DNA of 64,000 bases, from contig CANFKC010000002.1 in assembly GCA_947447265.1 (NCBI GenBank), positions 141,845-205,844 on the forward strand, written 5' to 3'. Position numbers and translations under genes: made by a program. Within the stretch, counting starts at the first letter, position 1; the number at the start of each line of letters is the position of its first letter. Shown piece after piece: positions 26,199 through 35,414 of this stretch. The stretch is from Chitinophagaceae bacterium (GTDB lineage Bacteria; Bacteroidota; Bacteroidia; Chitinophagales; Chitinophagaceae). The notes below the pieces were generated by a model. The model searched no databases. It saw only the letters and a program-made list of their open reading frames with translations, and had not been told where the DNA came from.

Positions 26199-26877
26199 GC
26201 CCTGTAAGGGCTTTCCTGTTTGTAGTCTGGGTTGCGAAATTATCGTTTATGCCATGTAGGGGCTGTCCAATAGAGGGTATTATTCATCTTCTGGGAGTTT
26301 AAATATATAACTCTCTTCGTAGGGTATGTCGAATTTTTGAAGCATTTTCTTGTATTCTTCGAGAAAACTAATTTTTTTGTGATGCTCTTGCTGGTTCATA
26401 ATATACTTGACTACATTGTCAATGTAGGACCTTGAGTAACTAAAAGCCCCATAACCATCTTGCCATTGAAATTTACGGTTTGTGAGTTTTTCTTTATTAA
26501 TCCATTCAGATGAGTCTCCTTTAACAATCCGCATAAAGTCTGAAACAGAATGCGTTGGATGCAAGCCGACGAAAATATGGAGATGGTCAGGCATGTTGTT
26601 TATAGCGAGCATTTTGTGGCCATTTGTTTTTGCTATTGAGGAGATGTAGATTCTCAGACGCTCATCCCAAGCGGGGTGCAGCATTGCCATCCTGTACTTA
26701 GGCGCAAAGACACATTGAATGTAAAGTTGGGTGTAGGTATTTGCCATCATCTCCAGAATTTCGGTAGCTGTTTTGTCCGCTTCATCTGCCAATATTTATT
26801 TGCAATAGGATAGCCCCAAGGGGGCATTAAAACATTGAATATCTTGAAGACTACAAACGGGCAGGCCCTTACAGGGC
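26199..26877. mobile_element. IS200-like/RAYT element bounded by inverted palindromes
   Basis: The 679-base segment begins with GCCCTGTAAGGGC (26199-26211) and ends with its reverse complement (26865-26877). The match continues inward for about 30 bases at each end (26199-26228 and 26848-26877, both containing TTTGTAGTCT or its complement) with only a few mismatches. Each end is itself a hairpin (GCCCT-GTA-AGGGC). A second, weaker inverted pair with the core AGCCCC lies further in. The only gene is the Y1 transposase. No target duplication is evident, as expected for this class. Confidence 0.75.
26280..26747 (-). CDS. IS200-like Y1 transposase (RAYT type)
   Basis: A 155-residue single-strand transposase of the Y1_Tnp/HUH family. 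The HUH motif is DHLHIFVGL (about residues 52-60), and the catalytic tyrosine helix is SRSYIDNVVKYIMNQQEHHKK (around residue 108-128). I use the ATG at 26747, which gives the standard N-terminus MANTYTQLYIQCVFAPKYR; an upstream start would add 15 unusual residues. These enzymes cut and rejoin single-stranded DNA at terminal hairpins, or in the RAYT branch act on REP-like palindromes. It appears intact. Confidence 0.93.
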   Translation of the reverse strand: MANTYTQLYIQCVFAPKYRMAMLHPAWDERLRIYISSIAKTNGHKMLAINNMPDHLHIFVGLHPTHSVSDFMRIVKGDSSEWINKEKLTNRKFQWQDGYGAFSYSRSYIDNVVKYIMNQQEHHKKISFLEEYKKMLQKFDIPYEESYIFKLPEDE

Positions 26878-27056
26878 GTTACCGTGAAATTAAGATTTTT
26901 TTCGAAGCTATTAATCTTTCGGATACGGCACTCTTATTTTGCTGGTAAATCCCTGATTGGGAAGCGACAATTTAAAGCATGTTCTGACAAACAGTTGCAA
27001 TTGTATCTGAATGATGCAAATTGTTTCTACCAAAGCTAAAAACTAAAAGGACGGAC

Positions 27057-27689
27057 TTACTCTCCGTCTTTCCTTTTCTTGAAGAACGGCACCTTGCTTT
27101 CATTGCCGTTAATGAGCCGGCTTATGTTCTTATAATGCGTAAGCACCACAAGGAAGGCTGTGGCTATCGCGAACAGTTTGTAACTAAGTTCCGGTGCATT
27201 AAATATGAATACAATTAATACCGGGAACGCTATACTTGCTGTTATGGAACTTAATGAAACATACCTTGTTAAGTACAACATACAGAAAAACACCCCAACC
27301 AGGCTTACGGCAACGATTGGCTGTATGGAAAGTATCATACCGAACAAGGTAGCGATACCCTTTCCACCCCGAAATTCGGCCCAGATAGGGAAGATATGAC
27401 CAAGAACTGAAGCTAACCCAAGGAATACCTGCAGGTTAACAAAGGCTTCCATATGTATATTGAGATGGGAGAACAAGGCAAGTTTTACCGCAAGAAAGCC
27501 TTTCAGCATATCCATGAGCATTACTCCGGACCCTGCTTTTGGTCCAAGTGTCCTGAAGGTATTGGTGGCGCCCGCGTTTCCGCTGCCGTGTTCCCTGATG
27601 TCCAAGCCATAAACCCACTTACTCACCCAAACCGCAGATGGAATGGAGCCGATCAGGTAAGCTAAAACAAGAAGAATTGCAATTTGCAT
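27057..27689 (-). CDS. plsY: Glycerol-3-phosphate acyltransferase
   Basis: PlsY moves an acyl group from acyl-phosphate to glycerol-3-phosphate, the first step of phospholipid synthesis in most bacteria. The 210-residue protein has the family's hydrophobic segments and three conserved motifs: SIPSAVWVSKWVYGLDIREHGSGNAGATN (residues about 14-42), FRGGKGIATLFG (about 106-117) and a C-terminal HYKNISRLINGNESKV. The catalytic Ser and Arg lie in motif 1. It ends in a basic tail. TAAATTTG on the minus strand (27722-27715) is a -7 element, so it may have its own promoter behind prmA. Confidence 0.96.
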   Translation of the reverse strand: MQIAILLVLAYLIGSIPSAVWVSKWVYGLDIREHGSGNAGATNTFRTLGPKAGSGVMLMDMLKGFLAVKLALFSHLNIHMEAFVNLQVFLGLASVLGHIFPIWAEFRGGKGIATLFGMILSIQPIVAVSLVGVFFCMLYLTRYVSLSSITASIAFPVLIVFIFNAPELSYKLFAIATAFLVVLTHYKNISRLINGNESKVPFFKKRKDGE

Positions 27690-27805
27690 TAGATTTTTAA
27701 AATTGGTAAAGAAACAAATTTAACGGATTGCTATCACATTTCCTAATAGGCTGTTAGAAATTAGCAATGCATTATTTCACTTATTTTCATTACCATAGGC
27801 CATTA

Positions 27806-28615
27806 TTATTTTACGAAGGACATCGCGATCCAGTTATTTAAATGCCTGGTTCCGCTAAAGGTAAAGCCGGCTTTCAGGGCATCCGTTTTTACAATTTCTT
27901 CATCTTCGGTCAGCAGGCCGCTCATTAAAACTATGCCGCCCTTTTTGGTGTTGCTATAAAGTTCGGGCATGTATTGCAATAGAATATGCCTGTTAATGTT
28001 AGCTAATATCACATCTTGTATCAGTACCGGGATATGGCCGTCTGTTTCTAGCATAGCCGTAACTTTCGTGCAATTATTGCGGATGATGTTCTCATTTGCG
28101 TTTTCAACCGACCACTCGTCATTATCAATGGCCAGCAGATATGCCGCTCCCAGTTTTTCTCCGAGTATCGCCAGTACACCTGTGCCTGTGCCAAAATCTA
28201 ATACATGCTTACCCTTAAAGTCAATATCCCGCATCATCAGCATCATTAGCTGTGTAGTAGCATGGTGCCCGGTCCCGAATGACATTTTCGGGGTAATGAC
28301 AATATCGTAAAGCGTATTGACTTCTATATTATGAAAATCAGCACGGAGCGTAACAAAGTCTTCAACTATTACGGGTTCAAAATTGCTTTCCCATAACTGG
28401 TTCCAGTTTTGCTTCGGGACAATTTCAATATTGAAGGGTACCTCACGCGTTATTTCTTTTAATGCGCCTTCATTAAAGCTGGTCTCGTTAATATAAGCCA
28501 GCAAGGTATTGTTGTTTTGTTCAAAACCTTCAAAACCTATTTCTGAAAGTTCGGCTACCAGTATGTCCTGGTTAGCTTCCGGCATCTCATTGAATATTAC
28601 TTTTATAGTTTGCAT
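27806..28615 (-). CDS. prmA: Ribosomal protein L11 methyltransferase
   Basis: PrmA trimethylates ribosomal protein L11. The 269-residue protein has the L11-binding N-terminal domain (residues 1-90), then the SAM-binding domain with HVLDFGTGTGVLAILGEKLGA (about 137-157), the acidic AIDNDEWSVENANENI and the family motif VILANINRHILLQYMPEL in the place of N(P)xxxxL. The segment MSFGTGHHATTQLMMLMM just before is also diagnostic. It starts 31 bases after the nadB stop in the same direction, so the two are probably co-transcribed. Confidence 0.95.
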   Translation of the reverse strand: MQTIKVIFNEMPEANQDILVAELSEIGFEGFEQNNNTLLAYINETSFNEGALKEITREVPFNIEIVPKQNWNQLWESNFEPVIVEDFVTLRADFHNIEVNTLYDIVITPKMSFGTGHHATTQLMMLMMRDIDFKGKHVLDFGTGTGVLAILGEKLGAAYLLAIDNDEWSVENANENIIRNNCTKVTAMLETDGHIPVLIQDVILANINRHILLQYMPELYSNTKKGGIVLMSGLLTEDEEIVKTDALKAGFTFSGTRHLNNWIAMSFVK

Positions 28616-28646
28616 AGTGGTAATTATTAGGCAACGGGTATTTTTT

Positions 28647-30245
28647 CTATTGAACTATCTGCTGAACCAGGTCAGCTTTATTGGGGTAATCGGTATTAAA
28701 GTGCAGTCCGCGGCTTTCCTTTCTGAATCGTGCGCCCTTTACAACCAGATAGCCGATGGTAATAAGGTTACGCAATTCGCATAGTTGGGGTGACAGCACA
28801 GTCGTCTTATACAGGTCTTCGGTCTCCAAATGCAACAGGTCCAGGCGGGACATGGCCCTATCCAGACGGATGTCGTTGCGGACGATACCTACATAGTCGC
28901 TCATCACCAACTGCAGCTCTTTCAGGCTCTGCGTTATCAATATCATTTCCTTTGGCGCTGTTGTGCCCGATGCGTTCCAGTCAGGTACGGCATCATTAAA
29001 GCTAAGGTCGCCCAGGTGTTGCGCCATATTTTCGGTGCATCGGTGTGCAAATACCAATGCCTCTAGTAAAGAATTAGAGGCAAGGCGGTTGGCTCCGTGC
29101 AGACCAGTGCTGCTGCATTCGCCGCAGGCATATAGATTAATAATAGAAGAACGCCCCTGATCGTCGGTCTTAATGCCACCACAGCAATAGTGGGCAGCCG
29201 GCGCCACAGGAATCAATTGCTGCAAGGCATCAATACCTATGCTGGCGCACTTAGCGTAAATATTGGGAAAGTGATTTTTAAACTTTTCCGGGTCCATGTG
29301 CCTGCAGTCCAGGTATACATGCTCGGTTCCGGCCTTTTTCATTTCACTGTCAATGGCACGGGCTACTACATCGCGGGGTGCCAGGTCGGCACGTGGGTCA
29401 TAGTTAGGCATAAAAGCCTCGCCGTTCTTATTGCGCAGTATACCTCCATCTCCCCGCACAGCTTCGGTTATCAGGAACGACGGGCTAACTCCCGCTTCAT
29501 ACAAGGCGGTAGGGTGAAACTGGATGAACTCCATATTTTCAATACGACCCTTAGCCCGGTATACCATGGCAATACCATCGCCGGTAGCTATTCGCGGGTT
29601 AGTGGTAGTACGGTATACCTGGCCCGCTCCGCCGGTCGACATAAGCGTTACCTTGCTCAATATCTTTTCAATATTGTTATTGGTCAGGTTGAGCGCATAA
29701 ACCCCGTAGCAGGTGATATCGGGAGTTGACCTCGTAACCAGATAACCCAAATGGTGCTGCGTAATAATATCGACCACGAACCAGTGGTTATGAATCTGTA
29801 TGTTAGGGTGCTTCTTTGCTTCTTCAATCAGCGCCCTTTCCATCTCTACTCCGGTAATATCTTTATGGTGCAGTATCCTGAATTCAGAATGGCCCCCTTC
29901 TTTGCCACGCATAAATCCACCTTCAACATCTTTGTCAAACTTGGTGCCCCATTCAATTATTTCGTTCACACGTTCCGGGCCCTCTTTTACCACTATTTCT
30001 ACAATGTGCGGGTTGCAGAGGCCGTCGCCGGCAACAAGTGTGTCTTCAATATGCTTCTGGAAACTGTCATGCTCAAGGTCATTTACCACGGCAATGCCAC
30101 CCTGGGCATACTTGGTATTGGTTTCATCAGTATTGGCCTTAGTGAGTATGGTAATAGTTTGGTCAGGGAACCGACGGGCTAATTTTACAGCCGATGTAAG
30201 TCCTGCTATACCTGAGCCAATAATGAGTATATCGGTTTTGAGCAT
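28647..30245 (-). CDS. nadB: L-aspartate oxidase
   Basis: NadB oxidises L-aspartate to iminoaspartate with FAD, the first step of de novo NAD synthesis. The 532-residue protein shows the dinucleotide fold IIGSGIAGLTSAVKLA (residues 6-21), the AQGGIAVV loop, STGGAGQVYRTTTNP, FIQFHPTAL, PRDVVARAIDSEM with the active-site Arg, and the FAD motif GECSSTGLHGANRLASNSLLEALVF. A C-terminal helical domain follows. nadA and nadC are not in this window. It heads the minus-strand series nadB-prmA-plsY. Confidence 0.96.
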   Translation of the reverse strand: MLKTDILIIGSGIAGLTSAVKLARRFPDQTITILTKANTDETNTKYAQGGIAVVNDLEHDSFQKHIEDTLVAGDGLCNPHIVEIVVKEGPERVNEIIEWGTKFDKDVEGGFMRGKEGGHSEFRILHHKDITGVEMERALIEEAKKHPNIQIHNHWFVVDIITQHHLGYLVTRSTPDITCYGVYALNLTNNNIEKILSKVTLMSTGGAGQVYRTTTNPRIATGDGIAMVYRAKGRIENMEFIQFHPTALYEAGVSPSFLITEAVRGDGGILRNKNGEAFMPNYDPRADLAPRDVVARAIDSEMKKAGTEHVYLDCRHMDPEKFKNHFPNIYAKCASIGIDALQQLIPVAPAAHYCCGGIKTDDQGRSSIINLYACGECSSTGLHGANRLASNSLLEALVFAHRCTENMAQHLGDLSFNDAVPDWNASGTTAPKEMILITQSLKELQLVMSDYVGIVRNDIRLDRAMSRLDLLHLETEDLYKTTVLSPQLCELRNLITIGYLVVKGARFRKESRGLHFNTDYPNKADLVQQIVQ

Positions 30246-30611
30246 GATGGTGTTTAGTTAAGGTATCCTTTGTCTTTCTCTCTATTAAAAAACGCTAAAA
30301 GGTAGCTATAAGTATAGACCCACAAAAGAAGTTAGCTACCGTAAAATTAATGGGTTAAGGTGACTAAACCTTAATTCCTTGCAAAAAGTGGTATCAATTT
30401 ATGTTTTATTTAGGAATGAATTAAAATCAAAGGATTGGGTGCAGATTTTTTTCGCGACCTAAGGCATTGTTTTTTCGCCGTTGTTGGTGTTTTCACCAAC
30501 AACTGTCGGGAAGAGCTCTATTCATTGCGAACAGGCTATTTCGAAGAGATTTGCAGCAAAGCAGTCATAAACGGAAATCACTTGCATCAACTAGGGTGGG
30601 GAATCCCCAAA
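30246..30611. other. Intergenic region with a repeated hairpin
   Basis: No gene is supported. TTGTTGGTG (30481-30489) and CACCAACAA (30494-30502) form a perfect nine-base hairpin with loop TTTT inside a context (CGCCG...) also seen, degenerate, at 7668-7699. The nadB promoter should lie at the left end. Confidence 0.5.
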
Positions 30612-30643
30612 CAAAAAAATCTCAGGCACAAAGCCTGAGATTT
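30610..30643 (-). terminator. Terminator of the tlpA-like gene
   Basis: AAATCTCAGGC (30617-30627) pairs with GCCTGAGATTT (30633-30643). On the minus strand the hairpin is followed by TTTT and more T residues. It lies 22 bases after the stop of the thioredoxin-like gene. Confidence 0.9.
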
Positions 30644-30665
30644 ACAGTTAAAATTCAATTGACAA

Positions 30666-31154
30666 TTACTTTGATAGTTCCTTAATCTTAGCTAACACCT
30701 GTGATTCGCCACCTTCTTCATAACCAATGTGGGTAAATGCAACCTTACCTGTTTTGTCAATAATAAGGGTGTACGGCACCGACTGGAAGTTCAGGGAACG
30801 TTTCAGGTCAGAATTTGGATCGATGTAGAATGGGAATGACCAGCCCTGCGATTTGGCATAGGTCCTTGCAACACCTTCCGCACGCGTTTCATCTATAGAA
30901 ATGGTGATGAAATTAAAGTCGGCTTCCTTTTTCCATGCCGGCAGTGCGTTAGCGATATTCTTAATTTCTTTCTTGCATGGTATACACCAGGTAGCCCAGA
31001 AACTAATAACATTTACCTTGCCTTTTTCAATAATACTATTGAAGGCTATTTTCTTACCAGACTCAAGATCTTTGATCTGGGTGTTAGGCAACTCCTGTGC
31101 ATGCAGGCCTAATGCTAAAAACAAACCAGCAGCTGCTAAAACTAATTTTCTCAT
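30666..31154 (-). CDS. TlpA/ResA-like exported thioredoxin
   Basis: A 162-residue periplasmic thioredoxin-fold protein. The ATG at 31154 gives a signal peptide (KLVLAAAGLFLALGLHAQ); an upstream frame start would add 14 residues. The redox motif is WCIPC (ISFWATWCIPCKKEI, about residues 48-62), followed by the cis-Pro segment SVPYTLIIDKTGKV. Proteins of this group reduce disulphides in the periplasm, for instance in cytochrome c maturation. It is divergent from the outer-membrane protein gene at 31249, with under 100 bases between them, an arrangement I have seen in related genomes. Confidence 0.9.
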   Translation of the reverse strand: MRKLVLAAAGLFLALGLHAQELPNTQIKDLESGKKIAFNSIIEKGKVNVISFWATWCIPCKKEIKNIANALPAWKKEADFNFITISIDETRAEGVARTYAKSQGWSFPFYIDPNSDLKRSLNFQSVPYTLIIDKTGKVAFTHIGYEEGGESQVLAKIKELSK

Positions 31155-31248
31155 AAATACTTGTTTTTGTAAAATAATAAGCGAAAACTTTGCCAAAATT
31201 GTATTTTGCGACTAATTTCGGAAAAAATTTAACAATCAGGCAATTTTG

Positions 31249-32847
31249 ATGAGCAAAGCTATTCTTTTATTTCTGCTAATTTTTATTCCAGCCGGTTTAT
31301 TTGCACAAGGTACCCTTTCGGGCGACCTGCAAACAAATATCAACTTTTTTCAAAAGGATGCAGCTATCGGTGCAGCCAACAACCCCCTCTACGATAATGC
31401 CCTGAGCGGTGGTGAAGGCTGGCTCAGCCTGCGATATAATATTAAAGGTTGGACCTTTAATACCAGGGTCGATGTTTTCAATAACTCTAACCTTAAAGCT
31501 CCCGCACAGGCGCTTACAGCCTATGGCCTGGGTGCATACAGCATAACCCGGGAAATGGATGACCTTACTATTACAGCCGGTTATGTTTATGATCAGATAG
31601 GCAGTGGCGCACTTTTCCGCGCATACGAGGATAGGGGTCTTTTAATAGATAATGCACTGGTTGGCCTTGAACTCAAATATAAGCTCGGTAAAAACGTGCT
31701 GCTGAAAGCATTCACTGGTCAGCAAAAGTTACTTTTTACCAGGTATAACCCGGTTATTAAGGGTTTTAATGCAGAAGGTGACTACGGCATTGGTAAGGCG
31801 CATTTTATACCAGGCGTTGGTGCTATAAACCGCACTTTAGATAAAGAATCGATGGATGTGGTGGCAGCAACAATCAATGGTTATGCTGATACAGCGAAGA
31901 GATTCTTGCCGCGCTGGAACATGTATGGCTTTACCGGTTACAACACCCTTACCTACAAGAGTATTTCCTGGTACGTAGAAAATGCCTTCAAAACACATGA
32001 GGCTATTGTGGGTGATTCTGCTACACTTATTAATAAGTGGGGTAATGTTACCTATTCTAACTTAAGTATTGCGAAAAAAGGGCTGGCTATCAACTTATCA
32101 GGAAAGCGCACGGAGAATTTCGTAATGCGTACATCGCCAAACCAAACCCTTTTGGATGGCATGATGAACTGGCAACCCGTTGTTGCAAGGCAACGCCCGC
32201 AAAGGTTAATGTCGCGCTATACACCAGCGTCACAAGATCTTTCTGAACTTGCTTATACCATAGATGGTTTGTACTCTCCTAACGATGTTACCAACTATAG
32301 CTTCACCTATACGCACATTAACAAGCTGGATAATACAGAGCTTTACCGTGAGGGCCTGGCTGAAGTGTACTACATAGGCCTTAAATCATGGAGGTTCCAG
32401 TTAGGTTTGCAATACATGGAATATAACATTAAGTTATACCAAAGCACAGCAATTAAAGAAGGTAAAACACCGATTGTATATGCTGTTACCCCATATACTG
32501 AAGTTACATATCGCTTTAACGATTCAAAATCGATACGTATGGAACTGCAGTACATGAATACGAAGCAGGATTTCGGTTCATGGGCATTCGCGTTGCTGGA
32601 ATATAACTTTGTACCTAATTTTTCGCTGTCGGTATCTGATATGTATAATATCACTCCTAATTATGATAATCCGTTAGTTACAAAGGCGAATCATTACTAT
32701 AGTTTTTACGGGGCTTTCACAAAAGGACCTCATCGCTTATCTTTGGCTTATGTGAAGCAGGTTGCGGGTATCAATTGTACTGGTGGTGTTTGCCGTTACG
32801 AACCTGCGTTTAGCGGAATAAGGAGTACGTTTACAACAAGTTTTTAG
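31249..32847 (+). CDS. DUF6029-type outer-membrane protein
   Basis: A 532-residue exported protein with a signal peptide (KAILLFLLIFIPAGLFAQ) and a body of alternating strands rich in Tyr, Asn and Gly, ending in Phe (TFTTSF), as expected for an outer-membrane beta barrel. The start GTLSGDLQTNINFFQKDAAIG is typical of DUF6029. Its partner gene, the TlpA-like thioredoxin, is transcribed divergently. I use the ATG at 31249, three bases after an in-frame TTG. The cargo or function is unknown. Confidence 0.8.
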   Translation: MSKAILLFLLIFIPAGLFAQGTLSGDLQTNINFFQKDAAIGAANNPLYDNALSGGEGWLSLRYNIKGWTFNTRVDVFNNSNLKAPAQALTAYGLGAYSITREMDDLTITAGYVYDQIGSGALFRAYEDRGLLIDNALVGLELKYKLGKNVLLKAFTGQQKLLFTRYNPVIKGFNAEGDYGIGKAHFIPGVGAINRTLDKESMDVVAATINGYADTAKRFLPRWNMYGFTGYNTLTYKSISWYVENAFKTHEAIVGDSATLINKWGNVTYSNLSIAKKGLAINLSGKRTENFVMRTSPNQTLLDGMMNWQPVVARQRPQRLMSRYTPASQDLSELAYTIDGLYSPNDVTNYSFTYTHINKLDNTELYREGLAEVYYIGLKSWRFQLGLQYMEYNIKLYQSTAIKEGKTPIVYAVTPYTEVTYRFNDSKSIRMELQYMNTKQDFGSWAFALLEYNFVPNFSLSVSDMYNITPNYDNPLVTKANHYYSFYGAFTKGPHRLSLAYVKQVAGINCTGGVCRYEPAFSGIRSTFTTSF

Positions 32848-32939
32848 TAGTGTAAGGTGTGTCTGGTAGGCAAAATTTTTATTGACAATATACCCATTGT
32901 ACGAATGAACTACCATTTAACAATTACATCGGCATCCTT

Positions 32940-35375
32940 ATGAATTTTTACCGCTACTTTATACTAATACTGTATTGCTTTATGGCCGGGTTTGCCAACC
33001 CGGCATTTGCCCAGCAACCCAAACGGCAACTATCTGCAAGCCGTATCGGCGAGCAGATGGTTTTAGATGGGAAGTTGCTGGAGCCGATGTGGAACAAGGC
33101 CGAGCCTGCCATCGGTTTTATTCAAAACTCACCATTCCCCGGAGAAAAATCTGTATCTCGCACTGAAGTAAGGATTCTTTATGATAATGACGCCGTCTAT
33201 ATAGGTGCATTTATGTACGATAATCCTGATAGTGTGCTGAGACAACTCACCCCACGGGATGAGTTCGGAGATGGTGCAGATGTATTTACGGTTACTTTTG
33301 ATACGTATTCTGACGAACAGAATGGCTTTGTCTTTGCGGTAACGGCTGCCGGTGTTCAGGCGGATGCTAAAATGAAACTGGATGGTTCAGATTATTCCTG
33401 GAACGCTGCATGGTATTCAAAAGTAAGCCTGAACAAAGACGGCTGGAGTCTGGAAATGAAGATACCGTATTCTTCTTTACGCTTCCCGAGTACCAGTGAG
33501 CAAAAATGGGGGGTGAACTTCTACCGCTCCATACGCCGCATCAGGGAATCATCTTACTGGAGCACCGTATTGCCCAATGTGCCTAATTTTCTTAGGCAGG
33601 CCGGTACACTTAATGGCATAAAAGATATAAAATCGCCGCTGCGACTTACTTTTTTACCCTACGTTTCCACTTACGCTGAAAATGACAATGGCAAAGTAAC
33701 CCAAACCACTAATGGTGGGCTTGACCTGAAGTACGGCATTAATGAAAGTTTTACGCTGGATCTTACCCTTATACCTGATTTTGGCCAGACACTTTATGAT
33801 AACCAGGTGCTGAACCTTTCGCCGATTGAAGTGCGATATAACGAAAAGCGTTACTTCTTTACGGAGGGTACCGACCTGTTTAATAAAAATGACCTCTTCT
33901 ACAGCCGCAGAGTGGGTGGTACACCGGTAAAATACAGTTCGCTATACAATAGCCTTGGTCCCGACGATTCGGTAATGCAAAACCCGCTTACCACAAAGCT
34001 GATCAATGCTACAAAGGTATCGGGCCGCACTAAAAAGAACCTGGGCATCGGGTTCTTTAATGCTATTTCTGAACCGGCCTATGCTACAGTTTATAACAAG
34101 AAAACGCAGGAGTACCGAAGTGAAGAAACCTCGCCACTCACTAACTATAATGTGCTGGTGCTTGACCAGGCCCTGAAGAATAATTCATCGGTGAGTTTTG
34201 TAAATACCAATGTCTATCGCAAGCAAAACAGCTATAATGCCAATGTAAGCGCCCTCTTGTTCAAGTTCGCCAACAAGGCCAATAATTATTCTATTGATGG
34301 ATCGGGCGATGTGAGCCAGATATTTACGTCAACACCCGCCTATGTGGGTTACCGCTATTTTTTGCAGGCCGCTAAAACCAAGGGTAACTTCCAGTACTAT
34401 GTCAACACCACTTCTATTAGCGACAGGTTTAACCCGAATGACCTTGGCTACCTTGACCGCAATAATGTGGTTTATTATAACCTGAGCACTAACTACAACA
34501 CGTATAAGCCCTTTGGTTATGTCCTCACTACGTACAACCACGTTGGCGCAGGCTACAACCGGGTGTTTAATCCGAATGTGTACTCATCCATTACCATTTA
34601 TGGGTCTCACCGGCTTACGCTCCGTAACTTCTTAACCATTGGTGCTTACTGGGATAACCAACCTGTTGCAGCACATGATTACCTGGAACCAAGAACTGCA
34701 GGGCGTTTTTATCTTGTACCAACATCTACTATGGCCGGTGGCTTTTTTTCGAGCGATTACAGAAAGAAATTTGCGCTTGATTTTGAGTTGAATAACCGAT
34801 GGTTTGCCGAAAGCGGCCGCAGAACGCTATACTCAAATATCTCACCGCGTTACAGGATAGGCAACAAGCTTTCCATGGTTTACAACACCAATATTACATC
34901 GTTTGCTAACAATACAGGTTATGTAGGTGGTGCGAATACCGACTCTATTTACCTGGGTACGCGTAAAATTGTAACCTTGATAAATACGCTGGACGCGAAG
35001 TACATTTTTACCAACCGGATGTCAATGAAAGTTAGTGCAAGGCACTACTGGTCTCAGGCAACCTATTCTAAATACTCGCTTCTGGAAAAAGATGGCACTT
35101 TAGTTAGCACGCCTACTTCATCAGTATACCCCAATCAGAATGTGAACTTTAATTCATTCAACGTATATACCGGCTTCGTGTGGCAATTTAAACCTGGAAG
35201 CGAAATAAGTATTGTTTACCAGAATAGTATTTATACGCGGGGTACCAATGTATTTGATACCTACCTTAATAACCTTACCAACACGCTTAATTCGCCGCAA
35301 AGCAACAGCTTGTCAGTAAAGCTGATCTATTACCTCGACTATATTACCATCAAAAACCTGGGCAAAAGTAGTTAA
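32940..35375 (+). CDS. DUF5916 outer-membrane protein with CBM9-like domain
   Basis: An 811-residue exported protein: signal peptide to about residue 25 (CFMAGFANPAFAQQ), then a carbohydrate-binding-module-9-like sandwich (about residues 35-220: GEQMVLDGKLLEPMWNKAEPAIGF ... VRILYDNDAVYIGAFMYD ... DGWSLEMKIPYSSLRFP). A DUF5916 beta barrel follows (about 230-811), with the conserved phrase LTLIPDFGQTLYDNQVLNLSPIEVRYNEKRYFFTEGTDLF. The family is common in Bacteroidota outer membranes. A role in sugar-related uptake is suggested only by the CBM9-like fold. It is 92 bases downstream of the DUF6029 gene. Confidence 0.88.
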   Translation: MNFYRYFILILYCFMAGFANPAFAQQPKRQLSASRIGEQMVLDGKLLEPMWNKAEPAIGFIQNSPFPGEKSVSRTEVRILYDNDAVYIGAFMYDNPDSVLRQLTPRDEFGDGADVFTVTFDTYSDEQNGFVFAVTAAGVQADAKMKLDGSDYSWNAAWYSKVSLNKDGWSLEMKIPYSSLRFPSTSEQKWGVNFYRSIRRIRESSYWSTVLPNVPNFLRQAGTLNGIKDIKSPLRLTFLPYVSTYAENDNGKVTQTTNGGLDLKYGINESFTLDLTLIPDFGQTLYDNQVLNLSPIEVRYNEKRYFFTEGTDLFNKNDLFYSRRVGGTPVKYSSLYNSLGPDDSVMQNPLTTKLINATKVSGRTKKNLGIGFFNAISEPAYATVYNKKTQEYRSEETSPLTNYNVLVLDQALKNNSSVSFVNTNVYRKQNSYNANVSALLFKFANKANNYSIDGSGDVSQIFTSTPAYVGYRYFLQAAKTKGNFQYYVNTTSISDRFNPNDLGYLDRNNVVYYNLSTNYNTYKPFGYVLTTYNHVGAGYNRVFNPNVYSSITIYGSHRLTLRNFLTIGAYWDNQPVAAHDYLEPRTAGRFYLVPTSTMAGGFFSSDYRKKFALDFELNNRWFAESGRRTLYSNISPRYRIGNKLSMVYNTNITSFANNTGYVGGANTDSIYLGTRKIVTLINTLDAKYIFTNRMSMKVSARHYWSQATYSKYSLLEKDGTLVSTPTSSVYPNQNVNFNSFNVYTGFVWQFKPGSEISIVYQNSIYTRGTNVFDTYLNNLTNTLNSPQSNSLSVKLIYYLDYITIKNLGKSS

Positions 35376-35414
35376 GCCACTTGAGGCAGTTTTTGAAAGT
35401 TGCTTTGAATTATT

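Noticed and set aside
29190..30182. Long plus-strand frames (up to 179 codons) opposite nadB
   Set aside because: They are antisense shadows of a gene with full NadB motifs.
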